A stretch of DNA of 64,000 bases from Owenia fusiformis (GCA_903813345.2 CAIIXF020000001.1:42379366-42443365); one strand, 5' to 3'; counted from the stretch's first letter, positions 47,762 through 60,652 are shown. Notes: generated from the letters alone by a model not told the origin. Numbers and translations are program-made.

Positions 47762-47827
47762 CTTTAAAATTAAACTCTTCAAAGACTGTATCATGACCCA
47801 CGTACGTGGGTAGGTCGGTATGAGGTA
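47762..47827 (+). repeat. Short dispersed repeat (second copy)
   Basis: Matches the intron 4 segment near 25485-25540. It includes the perfect palindrome CCCACGTACGTGGG and directly borders the next transposon. Confidence 0.6.
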
Positions 47828-48443
47828 CAGGCTGACCCAAAAAATGCAACCTTCCATTTCTTCAATATTTTTCTTAAATGGAGGTTAATTGCTCTGAAAT
47901 TTGGCACACAAGGATTTAATTCAATGTGGGAAAGTTTCAATAACCATAGTCTTATATTGATAGAGTTATTGTCGTTCCAAAATATGCTCCAAATGTCGTC
48001 CATTTTCAATGTTAGGCTTTCAGATGAATCACATTCCCTTCTTTTTGAACATGTAAACTCAAGAAATAATGTGTTCTGGGATCACAAATTCCAGATGAAG
48101 TGCTTCAAAGGCCGCTTCATTCTGTTAAATGCACAGCTTAGGCTGCCAATTTCCAAACATGAAATCATCAGCCCCTTTTGGTTTGAGGTTGATAATGCCA
48201 AGAATGCCAAGAATGCATCCGTGTTATGAACAGTTTTCCTTGAACATTGCAAGTTTGTTTTCAGCGAAATTGACGGCATCTGGAGCATATTTTGAAACAA
48301 CCATAACTATATCAATATAAGTCTATGGTTATTAAAACTTTGCCAGAGGATCCCATATTGAATGAAGTCCTTGGGTGCCAAATTTATCTCCATTTAAGAA
48401 AATATTGAAGAAATGGAGGGTTGCATTTTTTTGGGTCACCCTG
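47828..48443. mobile_element. Mariner-like foldback MITE (616 bp, arms over 200 bp)
   Basis: The ends CAGGCTGACCCAAAAAATGC and CAGGGTGACCCAAAAAAATG (reverse complement) are flanked by TA at 47826-47827 and 48444-48445. The inverted similarity continues through 'ccatttcttcaatattttcttaaatgga', 'accatagtcttatattgata' and 'caaaatatgctccaaatg', so nearly the whole element is two opposed arms. Open frames on both strands are consequences of this symmetry. Confidence 0.9.
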
Positions 48444-48445
48444 TA

Positions 48446-50798
48446 GGAGGTTTTTTATACAAAGCCTTCGTAGAGTTCCACTTTCGCCCGATGAAGTGCA
48501 ATGTTGTTCTGATTTGTTTAACAAATTCAAGCTAGGAATATTAATCATGCATACATCATAAACAAATAACATTGTCGAAGTTCGATATCCCTTTTTGATA
48601 AACTATTAGGCTTCAATGTCCATTTTATAATCTTTAGATGACATGTCTTTGATCACCCACGGATGTCAGACAATTAACTCTTCGTTTGCTGTTTCTGTTT
48701 GCTATACATTTATTGCAGCTTCGTGCAAGGCTAATAGATTGTAAAAGGTATACTTGGAAAGCGAAATAACTTTTCCATGTCAGTCTTCATAACATTCCAT
48801 TATCTTTATACCCCCTTAGCTTTCATTTAATTGACAAGCATTTGGAAGCTCAAACAGAATTCATACAAGTGTATAAGTGTTGCTACCACCCCGAAACTTG
48901 TAACGAACGAATGTTTTTCGAATACTATTTTGAGCATTACTTGACGCTAGGTGAGGTATGAAACGTGTGTCGCGGATCAAAATCGTTTATTATATGTCAA
49001 AAAACGTTGATTCAGTTGTCATACGCATTGTGGCTTGTTCAAAAGTTTTTCTTACATATTTTCTGGATAGCATGTAACACATGCCCCAAAAAGAAGTGTA
49101 TATAAGGAAAAATAAAACTTTTAAAGTACACAGCGGCTCAAATAGATGTACATGGTTGGAATACTTGACACTTAACAGAAAATTGTGTAATTTCAAACCG
49201 TTTTGTTACTTGCTCCAGGCATTTCTGATTTAACTATCTGATATAATGAACAATATAAAATATGAAGGTTGTCAGTTCAGTAATTTAAACCAGGTTGAGC
49301 ATATTGAAGGTGACGCATCACTAGTTATCTGTTCTAGATTAACGAGCACAGCGTTGCTTTTGGATAATTGCAAACCTGTCTTAATCAGCACATGGTTCTG
49401 TTTCTGTATACAACGTGTGTACAATAATAGTTAATGCAGTTTATAGTAGTGTACAATGGGCAGCTAGGCCTACGAGCGATTTGATGCGATTGAAAAGGAA
49501 CATTGAAGAGTAACACTTATCATTAAGAAACAAATACCAAATTCTAAAGTAGTGATCTAACATACAGGGAAACTATGCCTAATACCATTCCCATTTCATA
49601 ACTAAAGTTGCAGTGTCTCAATGCTTTTCAGCAAACACTCGTAAGACAACATGTCAATCCGACCCCCTCTCGATTTTCTTCTAGAGTACTTTTTCCAATT
49701 TTTGCGTCTCTGTTCTTTTTTAGCTTGATCAACAGACATAAGACAGTTTAGACAGGGTAGAGGGGCAAAGTTATGATAGTTGGATCTATCTTTATTTAAT
49801 TTTTTCTTATTTCAGAGAAGAAAAAACATGTTAAAGCAATTGCAAAAAACAATTACAATACAGTTACATGGTAAATGTACATTTTATAATACAGTATTGG
49901 TTACATGTTAGTGTTTTATATCTTGGCAATTTGTTTTTTTATTTAAAGGAAAAATCTTCAGTGTCACTTGTTTAATTTTGCTTCCATGATTTTTCACTTA
50001 TCACCTCTGCCCAACTCGTTTGTCCATAATAAAGTTGGATCTTGGTGCCAATAAAGTTGAAATTCATAAACTATTCACCATTTCGCTGTTTGTGCCGTTG
50101 CTAGGTGGTTGCTAGGCATCATCATGGACCGCAATTATATTGGAAAAATACTGATTCATACATCTGCCATGGTTGGAGACTTCATCTGGTTTCCGATAGA
50201 TGGCCATTATAACATTTTACCCTATATCTCATTAACGGTTAGCATCCAAGGCTAGTGCAACATACCACAGTGTTCGGGAGAGACTTGCCTAGCCTGCTAT
50301 AACAAACTTGCCAAGGGCTGTCCGCCGAATTTTTGAGATAAATAAACTTGACGACACTAACCCCCTCTATCGTCAGATTCGCCAAGGTAAAATCATTAAT
50401 ACAAATCGCAGGTGGGGGTCCAAATGACCCACTCCCCTTGCGACTTAGTGTTATAAGGAAAAGGGTTACAAACATTAGGGTTAATATTGATTATGCTATT
50501 CTAGAGACATAATACCAATCGATCATAATAAAAACAATTTGCAGAAAAAGATAAACAGAGAAATTATGTATCATCAATAACAATAACAATGATGAATACT
50601 TAATTCAGTAATCTATGCTATGATTTACTTGAAAACACATACATAAATGTCAACGTTAAACCAGAGACATATAAAACATATGTGTCTGATTTAACTTAAA
50701 TCATTTTAAATTACGTGTATATTTGGTGTTGACTGTTGACGACAATATCGTACCTAAAAAAGACAAGACACAGAGTGATAACTATCGCACTTCGAAGA
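48446..50798. other. Intergenic DNA, no gene seen
   Basis: Small open frames (such as 49246-49434) lack features. Nothing else is supportable. Confidence 0.45.
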
Positions 50799-52100
50799 GC
50801 AAAATGGTCACCATGTATAAATTAACCTACCATGCCTAAAACTTTATCAGATCTTGGCATTGGTCTTCTCTTGTAAGTGTAAAAAATTTAACAGGCTAGT
50901 TTTTCCTGGAATTCTGATGACTGTAATTGATTTTTAGTCTTTAACTAAAGTTTGCGAAACTGTGATAACATCGTTCGTGATTTGATAACTTTGACCTTAG
51001 GCCTTGAAAATCGTTTGTCATCAATATGACCTAAATTTGAATCCAAAAGTTAATCTAATTTGTTTACCTTTCGCAGGTCACTGAAGGTCAACAAAAGCTA
51101 AAATCTAAGGTCAGGTTTGAATTTCTTTTTAAGAATTGACAATCAATCAATTTGAAGCTAGAGTAGAGTATATGAATTTCTGGAGTATGATTGAATGAAT
51201 TACATATGAATGAGTGAAATTGAATATCTCGAGGGATGCGATCAAAAACCCATGCAATGAGTAACTTGCAAACGTTACATAAAATGGCACATGCTCAAGT
51301 GGGGCAACCTATTCTAAATGATAAATATGTCAATTACAAAGTGTAGAGTTCAAGGTAAACCTAAAATAATGCTTGAGTTATGCCGCCAAGGTTTTGTAAT
51401 ATAAAACGACTCATTTGTATTGTTGTTTAGCAGCTCTTGATTAGACGTGTAGTAGCGGATTCCGGAGAGGTTTTGTTGGTCGACTTCCGAATTCCTACCC
51501 TTTTTATACCCATTTTAATTATGTCCCACGAACAGAAAACGTTGCCTCGAATTGTGAAATAATAGTTGATTCGTATGGAAAACGTACGTACAAAATTACG
51601 TACGTTTAAAATATGTAAATGAAGTACACCATATGAAACGTCTGAACTGCGTCACCTCAATACCAAGAGCGTTACTCGACCTTAAAATGAAAGCTTGTCG
51701 ACCTCATTAGTTCATGGGGTCATAGAGGCACATGTTGGTGTTGTAAAATACTACACTCAACACTAGTTCAAAAATCCAAAATGACAGATTCATCACGAAT
51801 TCAAAATGGCCACCATGTACAATGGAGTTTAGACATCATATCAAAAACCTAAAAATCTTGGCACTTAGCTGCTCTTGCATCAGAAAATACGTCAAATAGA
51901 AGGGATTAGTTGTTTGAAATTTGTTAGAAATTTGATGATAAGATCTATGGAAGAATTCAAATGGCCGTTAAGTAATTTACCCCGCATGCTTTTAACATTA
52001 CCAGATGTTGGCACTAGTCTGTTCTTGCATATGTAAAAATGTCAAGTTGAACAGGTAGGCTGTTTCCCTAGAATTTTGATGACAATATTTGATTCATGAG
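50799..52100 (+). repeat. Three scattered copies of a degenerate repeat of about 150 bp
   Basis: Copies at about 50799-50940, 51795-51945 and 51953-52100 share 'aaaatggncaccatgtana', 'ct.aaa.ctt.atcagat.ttggcattngtctnctcttg' and 'agaattntgatgacnntantttgatt'. The last two are adjacent. Non-coding. Confidence 0.6.
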
Positions 52101-52812
52101 GCGCCCGCCTACAACCCCTGCATGTCTGCCACAACGCCCATCGCACAAAACGACGGCAATATAGCAATTTTTTGGATGGATGGGTCAGGTTGATTTAAGG
52201 AAAACACTTCGTAGCAGTTTGAGCCACTGGTATTAAAACGGAAAAATGAGTATCTGGCTACCACATGAAGGGTACAAGGAATATAGCTCACTCTTATCTT
52301 ACCTTCTTGCAATTATTGAAGCGATAATTTTGAATGATTAATACTAATTAAATTATGACTGACTTTCCTGTTAAGATGACTTGGTTAACAAGTGCCGATG
52401 TCCCATGAGTGCTTTTTAACATGCAATATATGAACACAAAGCATGTAAATGCACATAGGACTTGCCAAAATTCCACTATGTGGATCTAAATGAATTGAAA
52501 CGAGTATTACTTCGTACATTTATTGTTAATCTAGATTAATTTGGATCGTGTCTTCTTAACTTGTTCATAATAATGTGTTTTTATTTTTTATTCATACTAC
52601 GTATATACGAGGGTATATCATAAAGTTCTCATAATATCTCTCTTATTTTTTTTAATTTTCAATATATTCTGATGAATTTTTCACAGAATGTGTAGTATAG
52701 AATGCTGTATTAATCTATCAAAAAATATCGTGCAGGAATAGCCCCAATTAACCATGTTAAAATGCATAATAAGTAAATAAGCTATGAAACACATCAAATT
52801 GTTAAATACCAT

Positions 52813-54146
52813 GATACGACGTCAGATACTGTACATCGCGGCATTTTACTGCATTTTTACATGCGTACTTACTTTTAAAACCGCATTATCTCGACAGCAA
52901 AATTATATTTTTCTACAATTTTTCGTCATCAGTTGAACACGTAAGCCTATGTCCATGAAATATTTTGCCTATCAGAATTCCAAATAACTAATTTGGGACT
53001 TTTTAAATGAGAATCACGCAAGCCGTATTATGCGACTTTCTATGCTAAAACCGGGTGTGGACTGTAACATTTTGAAGAAAAATGATTTTATTTTTAAACG
53101 AAAAATGAAGATAACTTTTTCATTTCTTAACCGATCTTTCTCAAATTTTCACAATATTTTAATTCACCATTTTGGAAAAGACAAACAGATTCTGTGTGAT
53201 GACGTCATAATATAACAATGCTAACTTAACGCTTATATTTATGCAAAAAAGTGTGGACAGGCAGAATTTCGTACCAACAAGATATATATTTTGATCAATT
53301 AAACATTAAATCGTTTGAAAGGTGAATTATTCTTTTTTGATTCCTGAAAGGCATATCATATTCTATATTTTTACCAAAAAACTATATCATTTCGATTAAA
53401 ATTCAGTCTGTAAGAAGTAAAAATTGAAAGAAATATGAAGTGAAGCCATGTGAAAAATTCACAAAATTACGTTTCATATTTTGAGTTCAAATACTTCTAA
53501 TTAAGGGATAAACATTCAAAACTTTCCAATGTTTCAGCATGTTCTTTTAAATATACTCCTTACTACATACAATTAATTTCAATTAATTTAAACAAGTATA
53601 TATTGAGATAGACATCATTTTATCACCGCAACCCCAAGTGAAGCCTTTACAAAATAAGACGTTACGCCGTTAGCGTATTATATGTTCTCCTTTATTATTC
53701 ATTGCTTTAAATAAATAAAACTAAATATTCGAGTTAAAATAAATTACAAATAATGCATTTAACAATCCTTAATATCTTCCCGTCTGTGTATATCAGTTGA
53801 ATATGACAAGGGACATTGTGAAAGAGTCTAGAAAGACGGTGCGACAACGAGAGCGCAGGGCCGAAAAGCGCGACAAAGAAGAAAACGGGTAGGGTTTGAA
53901 ATGTCTACTTTCTGGTGATTCTAATTCTGTATATCGTGACATAACCTTCTTGAATATAGAATTGTATTGAAGCGCACATTAATCTGAACAAAACTTGAAG
54001 TTTTTAAGAAGATTCCACGAATATTAAAACTTTTGCAATTACTTGGAGGAGCATTGCGCATATTTATCGCGTAAATCTTTGCATTTTGTCGGTAAAATGA
54101 ACAATTACAATGTTACGCCGTGATGTACAGTATCTGACGTCGTATC
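52813..54146. mobile_element. Nested inverted-repeat insert (1.33 kb)
   Basis: GATACGACGTCAGATACTGT (left) is perfectly inverted at the right (ACAGTATCTGACGTCGTATC), 25 bp in all, within the 52606-54891 element. CAT adjoins both ends and may be a 3-bp duplication. It contains the exon-like segment at 53797-53888. Confidence 0.72.
53797..53888 (+). CDS. Isolated exon-like segment, highly charged peptide
   Basis: A pyrimidine-rich acceptor ('cttcccgtctgtgtatatcag') and a GTAGGG donor bound a 92-bp open segment. It reads (LN)MTRDIVKESRKTVRQRERR then AEKRDKEENG. It is clearly GC-richer than its surroundings, and Arg/Lys/Glu-rich like a basic helix. It could be a first exon from ATG 53803 or an internal exon. 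No partner exon was identified, and it sits inside a nested inverted-repeat insert. A captured host exon or part of a gene interrupted by transposons are both possible. Confidence 0.35.
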
Positions 54147-54893
54147 CATGTATTCTTGACTGTTTAAAACTATTATACTGGTCATGTGAATATTGTGTGA
54201 TCTCATAATGGACGATTGTAATGCTTCATTAGAAATGATGCTAGACACTACAAATGTTTTGGCAAATATTGCAAGGAAAGTCGATTTTCCGCTTTAGTTC
54301 ATCTTAAATAAATAATAGACCACGCATAGAGTGTAATTATGTTGATATCTTTGCAACATATTTGTTTTAGATCATCATTAGTATGAGCAAAGGATTTTTC
54401 GAACTAAACTAAACTTTTTATAAGTGTGAATATTATTTTTCTGATGATCCCTGCATCTATGCATTATCTTACTCAGTCATTTCTGATCATTAAGCTTTGA
54501 TTCTCAGAGTCTAGTATCACATCTAATGAAGCATGTAAGCATCCCCTATGACACCACACAATCCACAGGATCAATTTATTTTATAGTAAAACCATTTAAC
54601 AACATATTGAAGTTAACATTTTAATGTGTTTGGTAATTTATGAGAGTTTATTATTTATGTAAACAAGGTTAATTAAGCTCATTCTTTCAATTATTTTTAT
54701 TTGCCCCGGGTGCCTTGATTTCCCGTTACTATGGCAACCATTACTTATCTAATATATCTGTTATACCAAATATTTTTTGATAGATTAATAAAGTATTCTA
54801 TACTGCAGATTCTGTGAAAGTTTCATTAGAATATATTGAAAAATAAAAAAATTAGAGAGATATTATGAGAACTTTATGATATACCCTCGTATA

Positions 54894-56272
54894 TGATTAA
54901 ATAAAATAGTGGTGTCTGTAGACAGATCTCGAATTTATACACGACGCAATGTTCATCTTGCAGAGGTCAAGAGGCTTTTAACAACTACGTATAACAATTA
55001 AATTTACCATGTTTTGTTTTATTTGATTCATATTCAGTGTGTAATGTCATTTTCACCGGATTTGCTTGTTAATGAGAATGGTGCAAGCAAAGTTTGCGTT
55101 ATTTGTTATAAGAAAGAGGTTCAAGATGTTTGATTTTGTCACAAGATGTTTAATTGGTTGCTTATGAAAACTGAGCACATGGGTATCAAAAATTGTTTTA
55201 CGTGAAGATACAAGATACATTCCCTTTTTTAATTAAAAGCTGTTCATCATTTTTAGCTTATGCATGACTTGACTGTATACTTGATATTGTTCAAACATTA
55301 ATCAGTTTGAGCAAATATGTGATCACGAAATCTGCAGTGACATACATTATGTTCTTGGTACCCGATAGTTTATTGACATAGAGCACAAAACGTGGTGAAG
55401 GTCATTCAGGTGCACGATTTTTTTACCACCAAGAACTGTTATATAAAATTCAGGGCAATATATTATGTTAACAAATGGCAATGTGGAGACATCGATAATT
55501 GGGCAGTGATTTGTTGAATTTCTAGCATGATCCAGCAATGGATAGTGAAAAGATAGTGGAATCGTTGAGTTGCTCAAAAATAGTTGGTTAATCCGGTAGC
55601 CGACAGCTGAATGTTGCATTCACGTATATAAGCCGAGTTTATGTATGCCCTTATGTTCGGCCCTTGGCTATTATGTCACATTAGACCCAATGCGAATTGT
55701 TTATCTTATTAAACCGCACACTGGGTAACGACTCTTATGAAAGGTAAAGGGACCATGATCCAATTTTAGGAAAAATCTATTTATTTTGTATTGACTATGC
55801 GGTAAGTACATGTATCTTGAGAAGTGACTGGGTGCAATTAGTTTAGCTTTATGTGCTTTACTTGTAATAGGACATATACAGTTTAAAGTTTTATTTCTTT
55901 TATGTTTACTATTCGACTATTGAAAGAGTGAAGGGTATAATTAGTTCAGCTTTATTGCGCTGCATGTGACAGTTAATCGTCAAGGAGGACTGGGTGCCGT
56001 TATTCAAACACGATACTCAGTTGCCCGGCGTAGTACCAACAAATAGTACTCATATTTTGAAGACTAGAACTGCCAAGGAAGCTTGAATACTACCATTATA
56101 TTCCTAATGCCCATCTCTCAACGAAATACTTGGTCCAAAGAGAACTGGTTTTGGATAGCTTGCAAAGTGTACATTCTTTAAAAATAATAGAAAAATAATA
56201 CACTCCTCTTTGTTATAGCTGGAAATTCTTTAAAATATAATACAGTTCAATTCATTATATAGTGTTGCTTCC
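54894..56272. other. Intergenic DNA, no gene seen
   Basis: A segment at about 55588-55635 ('taatccggtag...tgttgcattcacgtatat') resembles 58256-58300 ('caatccggtag...tttgcattcgcgaatac'), i.e. copies of a dispersed repeat on either side of the foldback element. No gene. Confidence 0.45.
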
Positions 56273-56277
56273 TAAAT

Positions 56278-58222
56278 CACAGGCTGGTATCGAAAAATTT
56301 GTCCGCTGTGACGGAGCGTGCTATTTTGCATAGAATCACTAGGAAATCCACACAATTTATTTTTTACTCATATGTTTTGCTATATCAAAGGAAACTGACT
56401 CCATGCAATGGATATATCATTTGCGGGTAACTTTAAATTCTGTTTGAAGTCCAACAACGTTATGAGTAAAAGCTATTGAAAACGGCGTCGGAGTATCATA
56501 CTCCAAAATGTACCATTTCTTTTATTTCTTTTTAATGGTACAATATAGCGACACGATAATATTTACATATGTTTTCAGCATAACTCTGAAGGTATTAATG
56601 AGATCTTTATGTATTGGGTATTTTTATAATATAATAATTAATTTTTTTGTCCGCTGTGACGGAGCAGTTTCAAATCTGAAATGCGTTAAGAATTTAGATT
56701 CATAATATATTTCTTTACAACTAAACTTTAGAGGAGCGAGCGTGTCAAATCTCTTTCGTAAAGTATTCTGAAAAATGAAACGTAATAAAAGTACACAATT
56801 CAAATTCTGAGATGTATATACGACCACTCTTTAAGCTTCTTTTCTCAGTTTGTACTGCAATCCAACGTATGCATGGTAACTCATGAAAATGATAGTCAAC
56901 TTCCATTTCAGTAAAGGGTATTTGCCTTTCGTAGTGCCCTCTGTGGATCCATCGGCCTGACATCGTCATTTTTTACGGTAACTTAATTATTTGAAGTAAA
57001 ATGATTTGCTTAAGATGAAGCTAAATACATATAATGGTATGGACTGTGGATTGTTCTACCCTCTTTAGTCGTTCCAAAAGGTAAGTTGAATGTATCTTGA
57101 AATACGAAAATGCAAAATTTGATTTTAAGATCGTTCTTTATTTGACTAAGAGTTATGGCTATCTGATGCAACTACAGTAAAATATGTGTACAGTGAACAC
57201 ATATGGAGCCCAAAAATGTGTTCCCAGTTGGTATAGATGTTCACTCCATAGAGGCAATTTCATACAGAAGTCAGAGGAATATTTGATAAGAAGAGGTGTT
57301 CACTAGAGAAAGATATTCATTGATACAGGTTTTACAGTGCAGCACGTTTACAAAGACTTTTTTATAATTTTAGTCTATGCAAAACGATTAATTTCATGAA
57401 TTTCAAATAATTGCAAATAAAATCTGTATTGGGATCATCTTATATACAGTAATATAATATTATGTGGTAAAAGGTTATACATCTGTTGGCATGCATGATG
57501 TCTGTGCGCTATTTCGAATAAGTAAATTCATATTAGCCCTATTTACACTACACGTGACATTTCAAGACGTCTAGGCGAAAAACGTATTAGAAATATTATG
57601 TTGAGTTTACATCATGTTGATTCATGTTGATTTCAGTACAAACCTCCGAAAAATACTAAGAGTGGTCGTTTTTATATCTCAGATTTACATTACCCCATAT
57701 CTCCAAGAGGCTGCTTGTCATTATTTAGGAAAGTGATTTGTGACGTTCTCTCTTCTAAGGTTTTTTTCAAAAGATATAATTTGAATCTTAAATTCTTAAC
57801 GTAGTTCACAGTTAAAACTGCTCCGTCACAGCTGACAAAAAATGTAAACATTATTTTTTATAAAAAATATTAAAAATACCCAATATATCAAGATATCATT
57901 AATACTTTCAGAGTTATGCTGAAAACATATGTAAATATTATCGTGTCACTATATTGTACCATTAAAAAGAAATAAAACAAATGGTACATTTTGGAGTATG
58001 ATACCCTGGCGCCGTTTTCAATAGCTTTTACTCTTAGCGTTGTTGGACTTCAAACAAAAGTTAAAATTACCCGCAAATGATATACCCATTGCATGGGGTA
58101 AGAAAATTTCTTTGGTATAGCGAAACATATGAGTAAAAAATAAATTGTGTGGGTTTCTTAGTGTTTCTATGCAAAATAGCACGCTCCGTCACAGCGGACA
58201 AATTTTTCGATACCAGCCTGTG
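56278..58222. mobile_element. Foldback-type DNA element, arms of 450-570 bp, 5-bp target duplication
   Basis: CACAGGCTGGTATCGAAAAA (left) is inverted at the right end. The arms remain closely similar to about 56725 / 57768, and weaker matching ('gtggtcgta.ata.atctcaga', 'tttgtactg.aatc.aac') extends to about 56880 / 57610. TAAAT flanks both ends (56273-56277, 58223-58227). The motif TTTGTCCGCTGTGACGGAGC occurs twice per arm, at about 56299 and 56647 and inverted near 57822 and 58184. The centre of about 0.7-1 kb has no recognisable gene. Confidence 0.92.
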
Positions 58223-58435
58223 TAAATGGGGTTTAGCGTTAAATAATTAATTGCAGTCAATCCGGTAGACGCTGTTTGCATTCGCGAATACAAGTTAAAT
58301 ACTACGAATCAGATTTAATCTGCCTATTCTAACCAGCAACAAACATCGACAAACGATGTGCTCGGTATTGCAATTACCAAAGTACATTTGACACATGCAA
58401 ATAGACGCAAACAAGTTACAATGATATAAAAATGA

Positions 58436-58697
58436 TCACCCGCTATGGCTCAGTGGCAGGGAGAGTCAAGGTTACCAATATCGCTTGGCCCCGGGTTCGA
58501 TTCCCGGTTCAGACAAGTTTGTTTGTGCGTTATGTAATTCTGGGTGTTTGACTGAGTGGTTCACGACTCGTATAAAAGGCTGTGGTGTGTACCTGTATGT
58601 CTGTGTACTTGTGCACATAAAAGAACACAGGGCTCCTCCAAGGAGGGGTTTCTGGCTCTATCTTCGAGTGTAAAATACGTAAAATACGTAAAATACG
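58436..58697 (+). mobile_element. tRNA-derived SINE
   Basis: The head has an RNA polymerase III A-box-like TGGCTCAGTGGCAGGGAGAG and a B-box GGTTCGATTCC, i.e. a tRNA-like start without a closing acceptor stem. The body contains 'gtgtacttgtgcacataaaagaacac' and a short hairpin CTCCTCCAAGGAGG. The 3' end is a short tandem tail of TAAAATACG units. This architecture is typical of invertebrate SINEs; the family name is not assigned. Confidence 0.8.
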
Positions 58698-59763
58698 GAA
58701 TATACCAATGAGGTAATCAGGTACATGTATATACTGACGTTCTGTTTTCTATAAAATATTGTGTCCTTTGAAGGTTAGATTTGTGTTATAATTATTTATC
58801 TGTTTTCCCCTAAGACAGTGAGATTAATTACAGTACCCACTATATGTGTACGCATTGGAACAAAATTTAATAAGTGATTTATCTGGAATAGCGATGCGAA
58901 AAAGCGGGATAGCACCACGATCACAATATAACACCATGATAACAACTTACAGAAGGGGAGTGTGATAAAAAAAAGTCACATAAACTGTGCTTTTGTCCAG
59001 TGTACCTCGGCATTTCTAGATGGATGTTTTATTATCCCGTGCCAGGACTATAGTCCTGAGAACGTCTCAATCTTTTGCCTGTACGATTACAACATGGGAG
59101 AATTTTCTACGCTTCTTACACTTAAGATACCTACTTCAACACTGCGTGTAACTTTATCAGTTAAAAAATACTAGATGACCTAACATATTTTGCCATGCAC
59201 TGCGCCTATTCATTTGGCAATTCAGTTGTAAATGTTCTCTTGAAAAAATAAATCTTCCAAATTTGTTGAGTTTTCTTGCAGAAATCGCCTAACCCCCCCC
59301 CCCTCCATCCATTTTGTACGATCACCGGACGTGAGAACCGGCCCGGCAAGGTGGTAATAATCTCATTTATTATTGGAACAACGAATCATTGTATCTATAA
59401 CCAGTTGTAATTACAACAATGTTAATCATTATTCAAATTGAATGTCATAATCACAGTGGAAATTATTAAATTGCACCAATAACAGTGGCAATAAATCACA
59501 TTCAAGCACTTGTTTTCAATGTGTGAAACAAAGAGCAAGGATATTAAGGATTTTTCCGATGTACTTAGTTGTACACAGATGTAAGTTATGTTTTATTGAT
59601 TCAAAAACCCACACCGAAGAAGTATTTAGTAGAAAATATTTGAAATGTTAGCTTTGTAAATCATAAAATAAGTAGTAGAATTCCACGTATCACGCAATGA
59701 TTGTGTTTATATAATAACGTGACAGTTTCAAAACAGAGACATACGACATGATCTGAACTCTCC
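58698..59763. other. Intergenic DNA, no gene seen
   Basis: It includes a C-run plus 'tccattttgtacgatcaccggacgtga' at about 59285-59330, related to the minus strand at 18060-18110. Open frame 58962-59174 has no features. Confidence 0.45.
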
Positions 59764-60049
59764 ACACGAGGGGAAAGAGTACCCGTGTATATACAACCTA
59801 CCGCCGAGCAAGACACGCATATACCGCCGAGCAAATGTTTGATAATGTCATCTCGTAGGAAAATGGACAAATAAAGGTAATATAATGTCACTAACAATTC
59901 CTTTGGATGGTTAGAATTGTTACTAAGATGTTCTAGCAGGCGCAATTCGCCTAGAATTATAGTTGAAATATATTTTTATGTCCAAATTAAGAGATAAGGT
60001 AAACGTATAATGGTTTTCGATTTGTTTTTCTCATTCATACTCGCTTTAA

Positions 60050-60652
60050 AGGAATATTCCTTGCCAGACCCGTTCTCTCTTGATATGGTAGCTATAATCA
60101 TATATATAGTTTCCATATTTAGCAAAACATGGGAAAATGTTTTAATATGGTCAATATTGATCATTTAAAAATCTAGTGCTTATTTCCAGTGAGCTGCCAT
60201 CTTTTAAGATTTCTTGCAGGAAGTGATGTCATCAACTCTCAACTTCTATAACCTTGCCCATAACAGTATTGGAAAGTAGCACAAAATCACTTCTAGACAA
60301 GTGATCATTACTTTCTGTGCAAAAATATTTTCAGGGCTTGTCAACTTAGAATAAAAGAAGAGATTTTCAGAAGGATTAAATAAGATACAAAGTTGAAAAA
60401 GAATATTTAGCTGGTTTTGTAATTCTTAATAGCTCCTCACCTAATGCTATATGCAAAGTTGAGAGTCGATGACATCACTTCCTGTGTGAAATTTTAAAAG
60501 ATGGCAGCTTACTGGAATTGAGCATCACATTTCTAAGTGATAAAATTTGACCATATCAAAACATTTTTGCGTGTTTTGCTAAACATGGCAAGCATATAAT
60601 ATGGTTATAGCTACCATATGAGGAGAGAGATGGTTTGGCAAGGAATATTCCT
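60050..60652. mobile_element. TTAA-flanked MITE with arms of about 200 bp
   Basis: AGGAATATTCCTTGCCA at the left is inverted at the right (TGGCAAGGAATATTCCT). TTAA flanks both ends (60046-60049, 60653-60656). Arms stay similar through 'atatggtagctataa', 'tagcaaaacatg', 'aagatggcagct' and 'aggaagtgatgtcatc'. TTAA duplications are made by piggyBac and Kolobok transposases; an AGG start fits neither uniquely. Non-coding. Confidence 0.9.

Larger units (their letters stand above)
52606..54891. mobile_element. Mariner-like element (2.3 kb) with about 130-bp inverted ends, carrying a nested insert
   Basis: TACGAGGGTATATCATAAAG begins the left end and its reverse complement closes the right end. The arms stay similar through 'gttctcataatatctctct', 'caatatattct.atgaa', 'cacagaat.tg.agtatagaat' and 'taatctatcaaaaaata'. 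TA flanks both ends. No mariner transposase is recognisable. An inner inverted pair lies at 52813/54146. Confidence 0.85.
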
